A stretch of 64,000 bases of DNA from NCBI RefSeq assembly GCF_963169125.1, contig NC_084793.1, positions 219,940,652 through 220,004,651 on the forward strand. Reading direction: 5' to 3'. The position numbers and the translations under genes are program-made. The stretch comes from Humulus lupulus. Its lineage: Eukaryota > Streptophyta > Magnoliopsida > Rosales > Cannabaceae. The notes under the pieces are model-generated. The model was not told the origin of the DNA. It saw only the letters and a program-made list of their open reading frames with translations, and ran no database searches. This document shows, in pieces, positions 1 through 10,485 of the stretch (position 1 is the first letter of the stretch; each line of letters opens with the position of its first letter).

Positions 1-201
1 CGGGTAATGGTGTGAGACATTATCGATTTTTATCACTCGGAATGTTGGGTTCAATCTTTTAAGAATACCTTAGCATTTTGGTAGAAGCTTTGTAGTGTTT
101 TCACTAAGATAAGGTTCAAACCCAAGAGGTACATTATTTATACAATAATATCGTTTGGACTAGAGCATTGAGGATGTATTTAACCAAGTGGGGGATTGTT
201 A
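1..201 (+). mobile_element. 3' internal end of an LTR retrotransposon with polypurine tract
   Basis: No gene is readable here. At 187-199 there is a purine-rich tract containing AAGTGGGGGATTGTT, the form typical of plant retrotransposon polypurine tracts. It is followed within a few bases by TGTGTTGACAGCGG, which looks like the first bases of an LTR. I infer that the window opens in the last bases of a plus-oriented retroelement and that its 3' LTR starts at about 198-203. The family is not identifiable. Confidence 0.5.
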
Positions 202-3200
202 TGTGTTGACAGCGGTTTTCGTCAACTTGAGAACATAAGAGCATGGATTCAATAATTGAGATATAACAAAATAAATAACACCATATCATATATTGGTTTG
301 TCCCTAAAAAGATGACCTACATCCACTTAGTCACTTTTATTAATATTTAAGCTTGAAGAACCATAGTTTTCGGCGAACTTATGTTGTCGGTTGTTCTACA
401 GTCCTCATTCACTTTAACATTACATAAGGATTGTTTGTACAAGAATGGAGTTTTTGCATTATGAATTGCCTCCCCTGTTTCTATCCCATCTCCTCTTATT
501 TATAGTGTGGATTTTAGGGTTACATTTTAATTATGGGCCTAAACTATTGGGCTTGGCCCGTAAATAATACATTACAACACAAATATTGTTGTATTTTGAT
601 AAATGACAACTTTGTACTCCTTTGCTAATTTTAATAGCATAGACAGTCTGCCTAGAATGAACAAGCCTAAACTTAAAAAGGGTTAACGATCGGGCATCTC
701 TGTTAGCATTCCTCAGACAACTATAAATGAACAAGAGTAAGAGTCCTCCCGTTAGTGTGTGATGGCTTGCCTTGTGCGAACAGAGGTATATATACATAGC
801 TAGGTGACCATACACCTCCTGCTAACATACTATAAGCTATGTTAAATGAATAGAAGTGAAAGAAATTTCTTTGGGTGAATAGAAGTAGAAGAACTTCTCT
901 GTTAGTGCATGATGACTTCATATAGGCGAACTGGCACACTATACTTGTCTTTTAGCGCATAATGACTTCATATAAGAAAACAGGCACACTATACTTGTAT
1001 GTTAGCACATTACAAACTTTTAAGAGTGATTAAGAATAGAAAAGTGTCTTTAGACGACCAGACTCCTTTAGTTAGCGTATTAGGCTTACATTATGGGAAC
1101 AAGTCTGTTAGCGCATGCATGCTTATTTTGTGAGAACAGCAAGCGCGATTAGGACCTCTTGTTCTTGTTTTGTTCATTCTCAAGTATGTTTATGGATGAA
1201 CATATCCCTTCTTGTCGAACACAACAAACAACCTTGGCATTTTCTAAAACTATTGTATCAAATTCTATGTATGACTTGCTTCACTTATACTAATAAAATA
1301 TTTACATTTTTCTTCTAGCCATCTATATTCATTGGCCTATATGTGAATAGAACCTGGTAGTCTCTTTCTTCATCCCTGTTCGCATATAAAAAGGAACTAG
1401 TAGGCGAACAAGATTCGTGCGCCTATGTTCGTACGAAGGCACATCGGTGATCAGCTCTGTCCACCGCCTGCATGATATATTCATATACACAAACAAAGCT
1501 CCTCTGTGTATATGTTGTCTTGTATACTGTTAGGACCGATAGTCACCATATTCTATTTGTTCCTTTATTATGTACACAAAGTGACAAGAATATGAATATA
1601 ATGCCCTGCATATAAACAAACATATATTAATCCGTGCAATAACCTCACATAATTATGATACAATGAGTATAGGTACTCATTGGCGAGTAGAATATTTAAG
1701 TGGTAGGTGGCTTTCTTCTTTTACTTGTTCCCTCTAAGCAATAAAAGGTTAGGCTTTGCACGTCTCTTAATTAACACCAAATAAATGAACATGGGCAAAT
1801 AGGACGTGCTTTGCATGTAAAATTTTACTAACATACAACTTGGCTTTGGAAATTCCCAAGAGAAACTTCTCCCTCTTTGATTTTCCTATCGCAAGCGGCT
1901 ATTTTAGTGAACTTCCATAACTTCATATGGTTTCGAACGTACTTTTATACTCCTACTCGCTTGGTATAGGCTAGTCTGTGCGAATACGACCTCCTTTACA
2001 GTTTTGTCGTATTTCACTTATTCCTTATTTTCACTTTCTACACACAAGGAGGTGAACATAATACTCTTGTTAGCCTTGCATGCTTTAAACATAGTATTCT
2101 TGTACTCCACGGGTTCCGTTCGCTCCTTGTAGAGGTATTGAAGGGAACAATATTTTTCAATAGCAGTTCCTGGCTCCAAAGGACCTTCTTTTTTCTATTC
2201 GTTTCTTTGCCCATTTCATATGTTGGTATAAGAGAACAAGAAATATCGCTTCTCACCACGAATGTAGTTATAGGCGAACAGATAATGGCAAAAAAATCAC
2301 GTTTACTTTTCCAATAAACCAAGGTTGAACAAACTATTTTTGTGACACATGTGAATGCCTTCACTGCCTCTTGAGGATAAAAATAAGCAGATATTCATTT
2401 TCTTTGTTCGTTATACATTATGTAGGCATGGTTACAAGAACAGACATCTGGCTCACTTGTGTGCCAATATATGGCTATATTCGATCCATGTATAGTTATA
2501 TGTGTCATTATCTCTCTTTCTTTTCATAAGGGAGAATAGCTTTGCACGCATTTTTTTTGTCTTCATGGTATAATAGAACACGAGCAGACACAATTTTTGT
2601 CTTCATGGGTAGAATGAATAGAACACCATTCTGGAAAAATTTGTAAAAAAATGTATCTTTTAGGTTCTATTTTATACCCTATATGCCCCCAAGTGATTGA
2701 GGATTCTTGGTCCTTGATCACTTGTTATGTTGTGCTTGGGTACGAGTACATGTTCTGGTCATTTGTCGTTAGGAACAATAAGCTAACAAAAATTATTTTC
2801 CATGTTAGTAGGCAAACAAATCAATTACTATAGCTTAAAAGGACTTTTGAGCACATTTCATTTTATGTCCGTCTAGTATAGATTGTAATGGGCGAACAAA
2901 TCTCATTTTTATACCTGTTCTTGTACTTCTTTGGCATAGAAGGGAGAAGATTGCTTGTCATGGTTTCCGAGTTCTCCTTCTTCCTATTCATTTTAGTTAC
3001 ATGTAAATAGGCGAACATGTTAAATAAGAGTTGTTTCCTTATGATGACCCATGGGCAAGCAGGATTCTCTTAGTAGTTGTGTATGCCTCCGAGCATGCTC
3101 TTCCTTTCCTGTTCACCTAGCCTAGGCTATTATGGGCGAACATCCGTGGAAATTCCTTTAAAGGATGAACGAATAGAGTTTAAGGTTATTCCTTCAACTA

Positions 3201-3318
3201 GTAGGTGATCAATTTTGAAGTTTTCCTCTTTTATGATAGTGATCAGATTGTGAGGTTATCTTCCTACTAACAACGAGCAGAATTCAAAGCTATCCTCGAT
3301 CAAAGTTCAAGGTTGTCT
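202..3318 (+). repeat. LTR-like, gene-free region built from degenerate GTTAGCGCAT / GGCGAACA modules
   Basis: No coding potential is seen; the short ORFs share no domain and break constantly. A TATA-like TATTTATA lies at 497-504, consistent with an LTR promoter. Throughout the stretch a short module recurs: GTTAGYGCAT followed 15-25 bases later by GGCGAAC. GCGAAC cores occur near 372, 777, 936, 1402, 2273, 2891, 3011 and 3136. This may be a long LTR beginning near 200, interrupted by the solo LTR at 3319 and continuing after 5562, but the right boundary was not found. Confidence 0.4.
901..998. repeat. 49-bp tandem duplication
   Basis: Two adjacent 49-base units (901-949 and 950-998) share the core ATGACTTCATATA and the ending GGCACACTATACTTGT. 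A third degenerate start (GTTAGCACAT) follows at about 1000, and related starts occur near 748 and 1073-1115. This is the clearest piece of the module-based region. Confidence 0.75.
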
Positions 3319-5562
3319 TGTAGCGTCCCAAATTTGCTAATGAGGCTTAGGGCCTTGATTAGCATGCCTGGAGGGCAACAATTGATTTATTTTGTTAATA
3401 TGTGAATTTGATAAATATGTGGTTAGGAATGCATGTTTAGGTGAATTAAATATGTATGTGGGCCTCATTTGGTTGCTAGGGGAATATTTGTAATTTTAGC
3501 CCGTTGAGCGCATAAATGTAATATTTGTGTATATTGTGACTGACACCACGTGTGAGTGGTGATATATTTGTGATGTCGATCCGAGATGGTCCTAGAGAGC
3601 TGTTTAGCTAGAAAGTCACAACGGGGTCAAATACCCGGCTCGGGAGGAACTTAGGGGTATTTTGGGTATATTATAATGTGTTTGGGAATTGTTGAGTAGT
3701 GGGTAGTAGCTTATCAATAATTTGGTATTTCGGGATTAACGGGGACTTTTAGGTATACTCGAGGATTTAGCGAGATGTGTTAAAAGACTAAACTACCCTT
3801 GGTGTTATATGAGGACTTAGGTTAACTTAAGGGGATAATTGAGTCATTTTGGGAAATTGGATATACTCAGTTAGGAGCTGGGGAAAATACTAGAAACACT
3901 TAGCTAAAACAGAAGAAAGAAAAGAAAAAAAAAAAAGGAAACCAATTCTCTCTCTCCCACTCGATGCTCTCCCTCTCCCTCTCTAAGGTGAATTTTTTTT
4001 AAGGAGGTTAGGCCAAAATTCAAGGGATTCAAGACTAGGATTTGGGAGACTGATCTAGGTTCAAAGGTAAGTTCTAATTCAGTTCTTTGAGTCAATTCTG
4101 CTAAGAAATGTTAAGCTTGGGAGATGATATGTGTTTTGCTTGGTGGATCCTTGGGGTGAAGTTTGGCTAGGTTCAGCTTAACGAATTTCTACTTGAGGTA
4201 AGGGTTTCATGCATCTCTGGAGTTTATGTGCTGCTGTGGTTTAAGTTTTGTAAAGTTTTAAACCACTAGGTGATTTATGGGTTTGATTGGGTATTTGAGC
4301 TTGTTGTTGTTTCTGAGTTGCCATACTGTCTATTTGGGATTTTAAGTTTAATTGGGACTTGGGAGTACTTAGGTATTGATTTGAAAGAGTTTTGGCTCTG
4401 GAAAAATGTTGGGAAAAACCCAGTTTTCTGGGTTCGAGTATGAGCGTCGCGACCCTGTTCTTCCGTATCGCGGTGCTAGGTTGAATCAAGAGGAGGGCAC
4501 CACTCTGGGCATCGCGGCCCCTATAGGGTTGTGCCGCGGCGCTAGGCCAATTTCTGGGAAGGGAAAATTGTGTTTTTAGGGTTTTGGCTCAGGGGGCTCG
4601 AGGGATGCTTTCGCTACCTTGTGTGGGGAAACTGGAGGTCCTGAGAGCACGACATTGGTTCCATGAGATGTTTATGAATTGGTTAGTAATGAGAATGCTA
4701 TGTATGTGTTGTGACTAGGTTTTCAGCGAGGCTCGAGTTAGGGGACTGTGCTCGGGATTTCAGTTCTCAAGAAGCTCAGGACACAGGTAAGAAAACTGTT
4801 GTACCCGTAGAGTAGGGCGAGGCCCTATAGTTTCTGTTGCAGGGCGTAGCCCCATTGATTGTGCTTATGCATGTTTAAATACTTGTTTAGTTATGCTATG
4901 TGTGCATATATGTGAATGAACAGCAAGAGCCGGGAATGGCGAGGGCTGAGAACGACGAAGGCCAAGAACGGCAAGGGACCGAGAGCAGTGTTTAGCACAT
5001 GGAGTGCAAGTTGCCAGGGTGAGACCTTATAGGATACCTGGGATATCCTCACGATGTATACCTCGAACCCAGGGCCTGGGACGGCATGGTCGTATGTGTT
5101 TAGCCCATTGGCGGATTATTTGTATACTGAATGATAGAAATTCATATGTCATCTACTTGTGTGGGTTTTCTTGCTGGGCTTCGGCTCATGGGTGCTCTAT
5201 GGTGCAAATAAGGGCAAGGGGAAAGTCGACCAACCATGAGTACGGAAAGCGTGAAGCGACGCGTAGATGTTTGGCCTACCTGGCTGCCACGGCCAGGGGT
5301 ATTTTTGGGAGATGTGTTGTACTAAATTATGTTTTGTCGTTTAGTCGACTTTAATCATATTTTTGAGTTGTAAATACTTATAAATAGTATTTTGGGATCC
5401 TGAATGTTAAACACTTTATAATTTTCAATGAATGAAATTATTTTCAAAGTATATGACTCTGTTGATGGTTTAATTACACTTTTGTCTTAAAACCTCGATT
5501 AGCGAGTTAATTGCATGTTTTAAACTCACTTAGTAACGGCTCTAAGGCAGTAGGGCGTTACA
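3319..5562 (+). mobile_element. Solo LTR A (Tekay/Del-type Ty3), 2244 bp
   Basis: It begins TGTAGCGTCCCA and ends GGGCGTTACA, so its tips are short inverted repeats (TGTARCG / CGTTACA). It is flanked by TGTCT (3314-3318) and CGTCT (5563-5567), a 5-bp target duplication with one change. Internal landmarks match the LTRs of the element at 10486: AGGCTTAGG..CCTTGATTAG near the start, a CTCTCTCTC tract near 3945-3985, GAGGTAAG at about 4197, a GC-rich patch at 4435-4555, GGTAAGAAAACTG at about 4786, and TTTTGGGATCC near the 3' end. At 4920-4990 there are imprecise 17-20 bp repeats (GAGCCGGGAATGGCGAGGGC and relatives). No internal domain is present, so it is a solo LTR formed by LTR-LTR recombination. 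Confidence 0.9.
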
Positions 5563-5633
5563 CGTCTACTTTTCTAAAAATGCTTCCGAGTTGATTTTAT
5601 CTTCTCGGATCGAGCCTAGTTCAGCCAGATTTA

Positions 5634-5937
5634 AGTTTTGGCTTAACAACTACATGTTAGTATTCAGGTTGTGTACCTAGTTAGGAACATGTTTTTATTG
5701 CTTAATAGCCAACGTGTTATCATTCAGGCCTCGTACCTTGTTAGGACCAGGGTTTTATAGCTTAATAGCGTACCTGTTATTATTCAGGCCTTGTACCTAG
5801 TTAGGACCAGGGTTTTATAGCTTAAAAGCTTACTTGTTATTATTCAGGCCTTGTAGCTAATTAGGACCAGGGGTTTTATAGCTTAATACCTGTTATTATT
5901 CAGACCTTGTACCTGGTTAGGACCAGGATTTTATAGA
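5634..5937. repeat. 60-bp tandem array, five copies
   Basis: Units start at GCTTAA at 5641, 5700, 5760, 5820 and 5881 (periods 59, 60, 60, 61). Each carries TTATTATTCAGGCCTTGTAC and TTAGGACCAGG. The first unit is the most diverged and the last is slightly shortened. No ORF runs through it. It is a minisatellite in noncoding DNA. Confidence 0.9.
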
Positions 5938-6427
5938 TTTTATTTTTTATGTTAGTTTCTTAAGTTTCATTTGGAATCATATTTGACAACTCGAGTTATT
6001 GTACTAGCTCGGTTTTCATTTACAAATTTCACTTTTATACGAACTTGAATTTTTCAAAGTTTGATTGCGTTATTTTAACTTCCAAGTATTGTTTCATTAA
6101 TTCTCACAACCATTTTGCATACTTATTTAAACATATAATTATGATGAGCTTATAATTGCTCCCAACTCATACTCTTGTATTCATTGAAGCATGACCCTGT
6201 AATTACTCCCAAAACACATTTTCTTTGCTTTTTCACACCTGAAAGAAAAAATTAACACAAAGGACCAAGTGAAAGAACATCAAGAAAACAAGGAAACCCC
6301 TTTTTTTTTTACAAACATACAAATATTCAATAAAGGAAATGCAATGAACTTAACTAAAATACTAAAACAAAATTAAAAACAAAAATTAGAAACTTGGGTT
6401 GCCTCCAAAGAAGCACTTGATTTAAAC
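5938..6427. other. AT-rich spacer without a gene
   Basis: No domain, repeat or structural RNA was seen. There is a poly-T run at 6301-6310 and A-rich sequence on either side. Confidence 0.6.
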
Positions 6428-6826
6428 TCATTGGCTTGACTTTGTGGAGAAGCACACATCAAAGAGAGGCTTCTGCCCATAAAGTGTGTCATATGCCCTC
6501 AAACATGGGTCTTCATTGTGGACGCCCTCAAGTTTGGCGTGATGTTGAATTGGTGAGACTAAATGATCAATTTGATTGCTTTTGAAGAATCTGCATGATG
6601 GATACCAAGGAACAATGCTAATGGGGTGGAGGGGTGGTGGGAAAAAAGGATCTTCATATGTGTACCCTTCCATTAACATTGACTCTTTATGTTGGAAAAC
6701 AAAGTCTTCTTCTTGTTGATCTTGGTGTTGTTGCAACAAGGGTGATGGAGGATTGACATTTAACTTTTCTACACCATTTTGTTGAAATGATGCTCCAGCA
6801 TTCTGGACAGAGAGAGAATTCAACAA
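6428..6826 (-). CDS. Unrecognised 132-codon ORF, probably transposon-derived
   Basis: A minus-strand open frame encodes a Pro/Gln-rich protein with FFPPPLHP and an EED/EDP-rich middle. I recognise no domain. The DNA just downstream (6390-6430, GGGTTGCCTCC..AAGAAGCACTTGA) resembles a motif seen repeatedly in plant gypsy-type elements, so this may be a fragment of a retroelement accessory ORF. No splice structure or promoter can be defended, and the start codon is arbitrary. Confidence 0.3.
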   Translation of the reverse strand: MLNSLSVQNAGASFQQNGVEKLNVNPPSPLLQQHQDQQEEDFVFQHKESMLMEGYTYEDPFFPPPLHPISIVPWYPSCRFFKSNQIDHLVSPIQHHAKLEGVHNEDPCLRAYDTLYGQKPLFDVCFSTKSSQ

Positions 6827-6922
6827 ACTTGAATTTACTATTTTCTCTCCCCTTTCTTCGATTCTTTGGATTGAAGTGGGCTCCTTTTTCCTTGACTTAT
6901 TGGGTGCTTGAGTATATCTATA

Positions 6923-7659
6923 GGGTCCGTTTGGTATGAGGAGTTCACAGTTTTCATATTACTGGGAAAGTTGAAGAGGGTAATCTGATAGTCTGGAAAC
7001 TTACATCATTGTGTTTGGTTGTGCACTGTAATCTTATTTATGATTCCTGGGAATATCACTTTCAGTGTTTGGTTGTGCATAGGAATCTGTTAAGTTTTCA
7101 TATTTTCATAAAATTAATATAATAATATATTTCATCAAAATAATTTATAAACAATTTTACTCATGAAATATTTTTTAGCAGAATTAAAAAAAATACATCT
7201 ATTGAATACTAAAATCAAGTATAATTTTTAAAATTACAAAAATACCCTTGTTTTATTTGTAATAATATTTTATTTGTTATTTTAAACTAAAGTAATGATA
7301 TAAAGGCTTTACAAATCAATTTCTTTAAATAAACAAATATTATTTATCATTTTATAGTTTGATATATGTATATTTTTTTTTATATTATAAGCTTCAAAAA
7401 TAAAATAAGTCATTAACTAAAAAATTATTGGTTTAAGATTTTTTTTTTTAAATAATAATAATAATTTTGAAGTGTTTTACATTCCTGGGTATCTGAAAAT
7501 CACTTGTCTGATGGGTTTCACTTGAACCTAGAATCAGGAAAAGTTAAAACCCTTGGAGTACAGATTCCCAGGTTAGAAAAATGCTAACCCAGTACCAAAT
7601 ATGGGAAAGTGTTCAGATTCTCATTCCCGTGTCTAGATTCCTGCATACCAAACGACCCC
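6923..7659. mobile_element. MITE, 737 bp, with 15-16 bp terminal inverted repeats
   Basis: The left end is GGGTCCGTTTGGTATG and the right end is CATACCAAACGACCCC, nearly perfect inverted repeats. ATA occurs on both sides (6920-6922 and 7660-7662), a candidate 3-bp target duplication as in PIF/Harbinger-type elements. The interior is AT-rich and non-coding. The 15-mer GTGTTTGGTTGTGCA occurs twice near the left end (7011-7025 and 7065-7079). I infer a non-autonomous DNA transposon; hAT affiliation cannot be excluded because the duplication is short. Confidence 0.8.
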
Positions 7660-7662
7660 ATA

Positions 7663-8059
7663 GTGTAAATTTACTGCTAGGTTTGTTGTTACTATTATTG
7701 ACAATAGGAAGCAATTTTGAGTTAATGATTGGTGCTTATTTCTCATGGCATACAATGGATTTGTTCTTGTTTTTTTATTTTGGGGTCATTTTCACACGCT
7801 GCCAATCTGTGGGTACTTGAGCTTTGAGGTGTTATAACAGTGGTTGTTACTTGACTGTTGCTTCAATATGGGTCAGATTTGAGCCGATAATTACAGGGGT
7901 TCCATTTGGTCATATCGTAAGGAAGCGGGGATGGTATCTCAGATTCTATTGTGCATATTTTCTATTTTTAAAAATTTCTGGGCATTTTAGCTGTGTTTTG
8001 AGAAGACTTTTGAGTGCATCTCAAAGACTTTTGTGTTGACAGGGCTATTTCGATATATC
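7663..8059 (+). other. No identifiable gene
   Basis: Two short open frames occur here without recognisable domains. The DNA continues into the decayed transposon protein gene at 8060 and is probably its leader or part of the same dead element. Confidence 0.4.
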
Positions 8060-9013
8060 TTGGGGTGCATTTTTCTTAAATTTCATGGGCCTTTTGGTAA
8101 GAAAACATTGGGGTTGCATCTTTGGCTTTGCTTCATTGTTGAAAATGCCTCAAGGCCAGAAGCAAGTTGCTAGGAGGTGCCCCCTTATATTGGTACTCCT
8201 ATTGAAGCACTTCATTGGAAATTATTTTGTAGTCCTCAACTCGAACCTAATGATATGGTTGTGCGTGAATTTTATGATAACATTTGGCCAACCCAATCAC
8301 AAGTTGTCACAATTCGAGAGAAAGAAGTCCCATTGACATCTATTGTCATTAATGATCTCTATGGGTTACCAAATATTGAAGAAGATGATTATACAGCCAT
8401 GTTTCATAATTGTGATTGGGAACTATGCCAACAAGTGTTGGATGATCTTACTGTTGCTGGCACTCAATTGATATCCCCGTCAACCCAAGGTTCACTTGCA
8501 TGTTGAAGGGAGTTCTTGTCACCCAAAGCAAAGGTGTGGTTCTACTTTGTCAAGAATAGTTCCATGCCTACTATGCACACTTCCACCATTAACATGGAGA
8601 GGGTGTTCCTTATATTTTCCATCATCAGCGGGCACACCATCAATGTGGGCAAGATCATTTTCCAAGAGATAAGAGAATGTGCAAGCTAGATTGTGTGACA
8701 TACCTTCTTTCCTTCACTTATCACACACATATGTCGCCAAGCCAGCGTCCCTATGTTTGAACAGAGTCATGAGAAGTATGTACACAGACGCATCACTCCA
8801 TATGATATAGCTCGAGTGTTAAGGCCTTCTGATTCAAAGAAACATGGGGAACGCCCTTCTGTTGCCCCCGATGTCGAGCAAGGCCCGCTAGCTTCACCAC
8901 CAATTGAGAATGAGCTCCATACTACGCCTACTAACGCTTCCTCTAGTGTTGCCCATGTGGTTGACTCTCACTACAGTCAAATGATGGACATGATGCACTT
9001 TATGCATCTGTAG
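8060..9013 (+). pseudogene. Decayed 'putative plant transposon protein' domain gene
   Basis: Reading across frame breaks, the plus strand gives VREFYDNIWP, a segment ending SIVINDLYGLP, then (about 8520-8700) KVWFYFVKNSSMPTMHTSTI, GHTINVGKIIF and FPSLITHIC. The tail is 8753-9013. This order (VREFY, IN..YGLP, WF..F....STI, IN.G.II, FPSLIT.LC) is that of the plant transposon protein domain associated with Athila-like Ty3 elements. In-frame stops and frameshifts (for example near 8504 and 8690) show it is dead. Its role in the parent element is unknown. Confidence 0.7.
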
Positions 9014-10485
9014 TAGCATGCCTACTGGAGCTATGCACAAGTGCATGACAACTCCATACAAAACATGCTTGGGAAGAACTTAACCAAGACATTCTCGTTC
9101 TTGCCTCAATTCTAGAATAGCAACCTAGCGCCTTGGAGAGGAGATAGCACTGAGAATGGAGATGAGGCTAGTGATGAGGACGTCGATGGTGGCAACTAGT
9201 GATTGGAGGGAGTTTTCTTTGCCTTTTGTTTTTATTTAGTTTTTCTTTGGACTATTTGTTGTTATTGTTACTATTGGTCTTTGTTGTTGTTTTGTGTTGG
9301 GTATCAATGAGGACATTGCTCTCTTTTAAGTTTAGGGGTGTTGTTTAAATTGCTATTTTATTTTCTTAAGTTTTAGGTCTTGTTTAGGTGTATTTTGTGT
9401 TGAGTCTAGAGTATAGGTTGTAATGGAATCAATTTATGTAATGGTTGTCTTAAGTGTGGGGATGTCTCAATGATAAAATTTCATAATAAATAAAATTTCA
9501 ATATTTGTTAACTCTTGTGTATTAGTGAGCCTTTAGTACTTAATGTTTTTGGTGCTAACCCATCCTTAGCGAGAGTGTGACCCCAATGAGTTTTCATAGT
9601 TTGACCATGAAACCCCAAAACCCTAGATTAAGCTAAGTATTCATGAAGGTTTATGTGTTTGGAATTAGCTTGATAATTCCCTTGAGGCAAAATCCTATGA
9701 GGCTTAGTGAATTAGAGAGGATTTAGGCAATTTTTCTTGGACCATTTGAGCTTTTTATGCCTACCATGTAACCATTATCCCTAGTGACCAAACTTTGAGC
9801 TTATTCCCCTATTTTGTTCATCTAACCTTAACTTGATAGCCAATCCCTTTTTGAATTTCCCATATAATTTTTTTCTCACCAAACCTTAGGCTTAGTTTGT
9901 CTTGGATATGATTTGAGATAAGTTTGAGGGGAAGGGAGGAAAGAGTATCTTGGTTCTTGAGGTGTTCATAATTGTAAATTCTTATACACTTATATGCTCA
10001 AGCTTGTTAATTGTGTTTATGTTTTTGTTTACCTTCAATTTTTTTTATTTTAATTGTATTGTCTTTAAGTTAGTTTGTTTTCATTTTACTCAGAAATATA
10101 TATAGAAAAATAAAAGAGAAAAAAAATTAAAAATAAGATATATATAGTCAATTATGAATAAAATAAGTTTGTATGTAGTTTTTATTGTAACTATATTTGA
10201 GCATATAAGTGTAGTATTCAAAGAACAAGGGAATTGAGTAATAATGAGTGAGTTGGAGGGATTGATTTCACTTGTAATGGGTAGAGGATAATGAGTTCAT
10301 GAGGTCCAAGGCAAGCTAGGTTTTAAGGTTTTAGCTTACAAAATCCATCTTAATCCATACCTTTAACCTAGCCTACATTACAACCATGTAAATACCTATT
10401 GATCTAAATCACTTTGCCAACTAAATTAGTGGAGAGTTTAGCATATGAAAGCATGAATTAAATCTTAGGATTGTCACTTAGTTTA
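9014..10485 (+). other. Transposon-derived AT-rich tail without a gene
   Basis: At 9305-9345 there is GAGGACATTG followed by AAGTTTAGGGGTGTTG. This is like the purine-rich segment often found between the accessory gene and the 3' LTR of Athila-type elements, so the stretch probably belongs to the same dead element as 8060-9013. I could not find an LTR boundary. A-rich low-complexity sequence lies at 10080-10150. Confidence 0.4.

Noticed and set aside
5634..5937. CRISPR-like array
   Set aside because: The 60-bp units are similar along their whole length, with no separate spacers, and the DNA is plant nuclear.
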